DNA of 64,000 nt. It comes from Trichobilharzia regenti. Taxonomy: Eukaryota > Platyhelminthes > Trematoda > Strigeidida > Schistosomatidae. This document shows positions 61,494 to 64,000 of this stretch, one piece after another. A model generated the notes under the pieces. The model worked only from the letters and a program-made list of their open reading frames with translations, ran no database searches and was not told where the DNA came from. The position numbers were made by a program, and so were the translations under genes. Position 1 is the first letter of the stretch. The number at the start of each line of letters is the position of its first letter. Where the stretch lies: positions 56,059,112 through 56,123,111 of the forward strand of contig OX235265.1 in assembly GCA_944472135.2 (NCBI GenBank). Direction: 5' to 3'.

Positions 61494-63873
61494 CTAAATA
61501 GTGTGATTCAAGCAGAAACAAGGCAACAAGTTGTTTAAATGAGACAGCAAATTATTGATAGGAGAAGAGTAGGTATAAGAGGGAGAAACTTATGAGGAAT
61601 ATTTGCAATAAAAGAAATATAGGGTAAAATAAAGTTACCTGCGATTCTCATGAACTCTCAAAAGTAAGGTGTAAGTTGAAAATTTAACACCAAAGGAATA
61701 TTATATCTGATAATATCCAATCAGCGACACAATTTCATAGATTCTTACAAGCATATCAGTAAAAGCAACACTGTTTATGAATTAACAATTCAAAAGTAGT
61801 TAATGGTAGAAGTGGATTATACACAAGAATATGTCTTCGAGTCACTACGTGTGGAGTTCAAATCCCAATGCATCTGCGTTGGTCTAAGAAACCCTATATT
61901 AATTTGGGACTTCACATAAAAGCGTCAGTGGACTGTGCTGTTTTCTCAAATATGTAAAACGTTTTGTGTCAAATAGACAAGATGTTATTGTCATCAAGAG
62001 TTTGGACATTTTACCGACTTTAATAAATGGGGCTTATTTCATTTTTATTAACTTCCTATTATTATTATTGATATTTCTAGTTGATGAGTACGAAATCAGT
62101 TTGAAATGAGCTCAGATAGTTCAGGTAAAATCGACAGTTGGTTAGGTAAGCGTATTGACTTTAATCCATACTGTACAGTGAAATGAGGATACAAAAAGTA
62201 TCCTCCGACTATGATATATTGGGTGGGGCTTCTTAATGTGAAATGAATCCATTATCATTGAAAATTCTTTTAAAACTGTATAAGAATATTGCAATGCAAT
62301 CTAGAATACAATCAACTCAATATCAACCCAATACTTTCTCACATACTGTACACAAAAACTTCACTCATTGTATGGTTACGTATCAGTGCAAGTTGAAATT
62401 ATTATTTCGCAAAACTTTGAGAAGATATGGTAAATTCCCGAAGGTAGAGTTAAAACACTGAGACATATTTTTACAACTTCGGTTAGCCCAGAAGAGATAT
62501 ACAGTACAAAAACTAAATCAACTTCACACTATCATCTTTATTACAACACACAAACAGATACTGGAAAGAAATGTCACTCACCTGATACGCCACTAAATCG
62601 ATTACAAACCCAGTAAATGCTTGATACGGTGTAAATACCCACAAATCATAACCCAAAGACTCAAGCAGGAAAAGTTCAGAATTAAGTACAAGATAACTGT
62701 ATCGTTCTTGATTTCTGGGTATGTGTGAAATAAATGTTTGTAGGCCGATTGGAAAATCTGCTGCTTTGCAAGCAACATATAGGCAAGTTAACATAATGTC
62801 ACGTGGGTAGAAGTCCATAACTGAATGATTAAGATAAAAGCGTTTGAAGTAGGTGACAGCAAAACCGTATACCTGAAATAATTCAAAAATACAAAGTAAT
62901 ACGTATTACCATGTCACACAGATTTTAGGTTGTAAACTCTCAAACACTGACTGACCGACTAAAAAGTAAAAGCAGCAGTTTACACAGAAATGTATCCATT
63001 TAAGTTGCAGAGCCCTAACATACTGAAAGCAGAATGACCGAGCACAAATTCGAAGGGGGAGACAAATGAATGACTACTGAGACTTCCGGAAGACGATAGC
63101 GTATGCAACTGCATCATTGTAAACCATGTCACCAAGAGTCTCTAAGCATTATATATGCTTACTTAACGAGTCCTTGAGAATAATCTTTGCTTAAAAACAC
63201 TGTTTAGAAGACACTGTAATGACCACTTTTTACAGTAGTTCCGAAACAGTTGGAAACCACTCTTAAACAGTACAATTTTCTAGTCGGATTGAAGTCATCC
63301 AAGCACCGGACAGCCGTTTCGTTTGTTCATGGTCGGTACCCAGGTCACTTCAACATGGCCAGAAAATACTAATGTTTTGATGTGAGTACTTTACAACTAC
63401 TCATATTAACCAGTAGTACATTCCAACCTAGTTAAATCACCATGTTCACAATCCATATTTTTTGGAAGAACATATATAAGTGAGTATTCCAGAATAATCT
63501 TCACGATGCCATAAAGTCAGATGTATATAGACTTGGATTTCACTTACATTTCAAAATATCCTATAATAGATTAACAGAAAAAAATTGAGGTTAATAAAAG
63601 GTGTTTACTTGATAATGACAGTGAAAAACTTACTTCATTCGGTAACTGAGGGCTCGTAAATTTACTAAACAATATTTTCATCAAATATACATAATGTTTA
63701 ACAATTTTTAATTCTTGATCGGGGTCCAGCCCTACAGGTGAACTTTTCGCATTATTTGTTTCTGAAAATGCCTGTAATCGTTTAAGAGCAACCGCATTAC
63801 AATCTGCACGAAGAGTGATTAACTCAGAAGGAGAAAAATGCCAATTGCAAAACTGGGTACTTGTTACATAAGC
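60984..63873 (-). CDS. CCNH: Cyclin H homologue, exons 2 to last (gene partial)
   Basis: Three minus-strand coding exons join in phase 0: 63634-63873, 62582-62872 and 60984-61493, giving 346 codons before a stop at 60984-60986. Start codon and first short exon are not seen; they lie within or beyond 63874-64000. Residues match the cyclin H scheme: CNWHFSPSELITLRADCNAV at the N-terminus, YFKRFYLNHSVMDFYPRDIM and LTCLYVACKAADFPIG in the first cyclin box, FTPYQAFTGFVIDLV, then HPSQFALAVL in the second box. The acidic C-terminus is longer than human. Cyclin H activates CDK7 in CAK and TFIIH. Splice sites are GT-AG. Introns are 761 and 1088 bp. A possible poly-A signal (AATAAA on minus) lies at 60658-60663. 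Confidence 0.9.
62582..62872 (-). CDS. CCNH: Cyclin H internal exon
   Basis: 291 bp between acceptor ATTTCAG and donor GTGAGT. Encodes VYGFAVTYFKRFYLNHSVMD through FTGFVIDLVAYQ, the core of the first cyclin box and the linker. Phase 0 on both sides. Confidence 0.92.
63634..63873 (-). CDS. CCNH: Cyclin H exon 2
   Basis: 240 bp between acceptor CAATTAG and donor GTAAGT. Encodes AYVTSTQFCNWHFSPSELIT through LFSKFTSPQLPNE, the N-terminal helix region of the protein. Phase 0 on both sides. Confidence 0.9.
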
Positions 63874-64000
63874 CTAATTGAAAAAGGAATAAAAATGAAT
63901 AGAAAAGACAGCAGTAAACCTTCCTTTATTCAAATAAAATTGACATTAATCATTTATACAAAAATAATGACAAATACGTAAACTGATAGTTATTTAGTAT

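Overview
The window looks like repeat-rich nuclear DNA of a trematode, most likely a blood fluke (Schistosoma). It is AT-rich, its one recognisable host gene is spliced, and it carries the families expected in schistosomes: an RTE (SR2-like) and a CR1 (SR1-like) non-LTR element, a Penelope-like element, a Merlin DNA transposon, Ty3/Gypsy and BEL/Pao-type LTR elements, and a tRNA-headed SINE. Genus and family names rest on protein motifs and remembered family features, not on a search. Most of the first 53 kb is transposable elements inserted into one another.

Layout. 1-7215: tandem Ty3/Gypsy element (truncated pol, LTR, intact 1386-residue gag-pol, LTR). 7216-10020: little recognisable, one possible exon at 8693-8966. 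10021-12620: solo BEL-type LTR beside a CR1 ORF2 relic. 12621-16052: SINE, hairpin and CCAAT-box cluster. 16053-19865: a 3.8-kb block bounded by 137-bp inverted repeats, holding a foldback element, an RTE relic and a Penelope-like relic. 20640-24191: complete RTE element with intact 996-residue ORF and 14-bp target-site duplication.

24515-36106 is a four-level nest: BEL-like element A contains a Gypsy element (LTRs 27940-28321 and 35043-35424, TSD ACCC), which contains BEL-like element B (29217-34490), which contains a 1.3-kb unidentified insertion. 36626-38310 holds an inverted-repeat element with degenerate telomere-like repeats, then a Merlin transposase pseudogene. 38320-51300 is a second nest: CR1-A is split by BEL-like element C, whose right LTR is split by the nearly intact CR1-B (44862-49020). 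A 996-bp CR1/LTR segment occurs twice, and its second copy ends in a solo LTR with TSD CCTTT. 51306-53774: small relics and an element with 144-bp inverted termini. 53775-60600: sparse relics, one possible membrane-protein exon and a second palindromic element. 60984-63873 (minus): three coding exons of a cyclin H homologue, the regulatory subunit of the CDK-activating kinase.

The most interesting signal is at the ORF1/ORF2 junction of the CR1 elements. ORF2 lies in the -1 frame and has no AUG before its endonuclease domain. The overlap starts exactly at a correctly phased GGGTTTT heptamer in both copies. In CR1-B an 8-nt spacer and a perfect 12-bp hairpin follow, which is the architecture of a -1 programmed ribosomal frameshift. 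Second, three BEL-like elements encode only a Gag-like protein with a hydrophobic C-terminal extension and no pol, which suggests a non-autonomous family.
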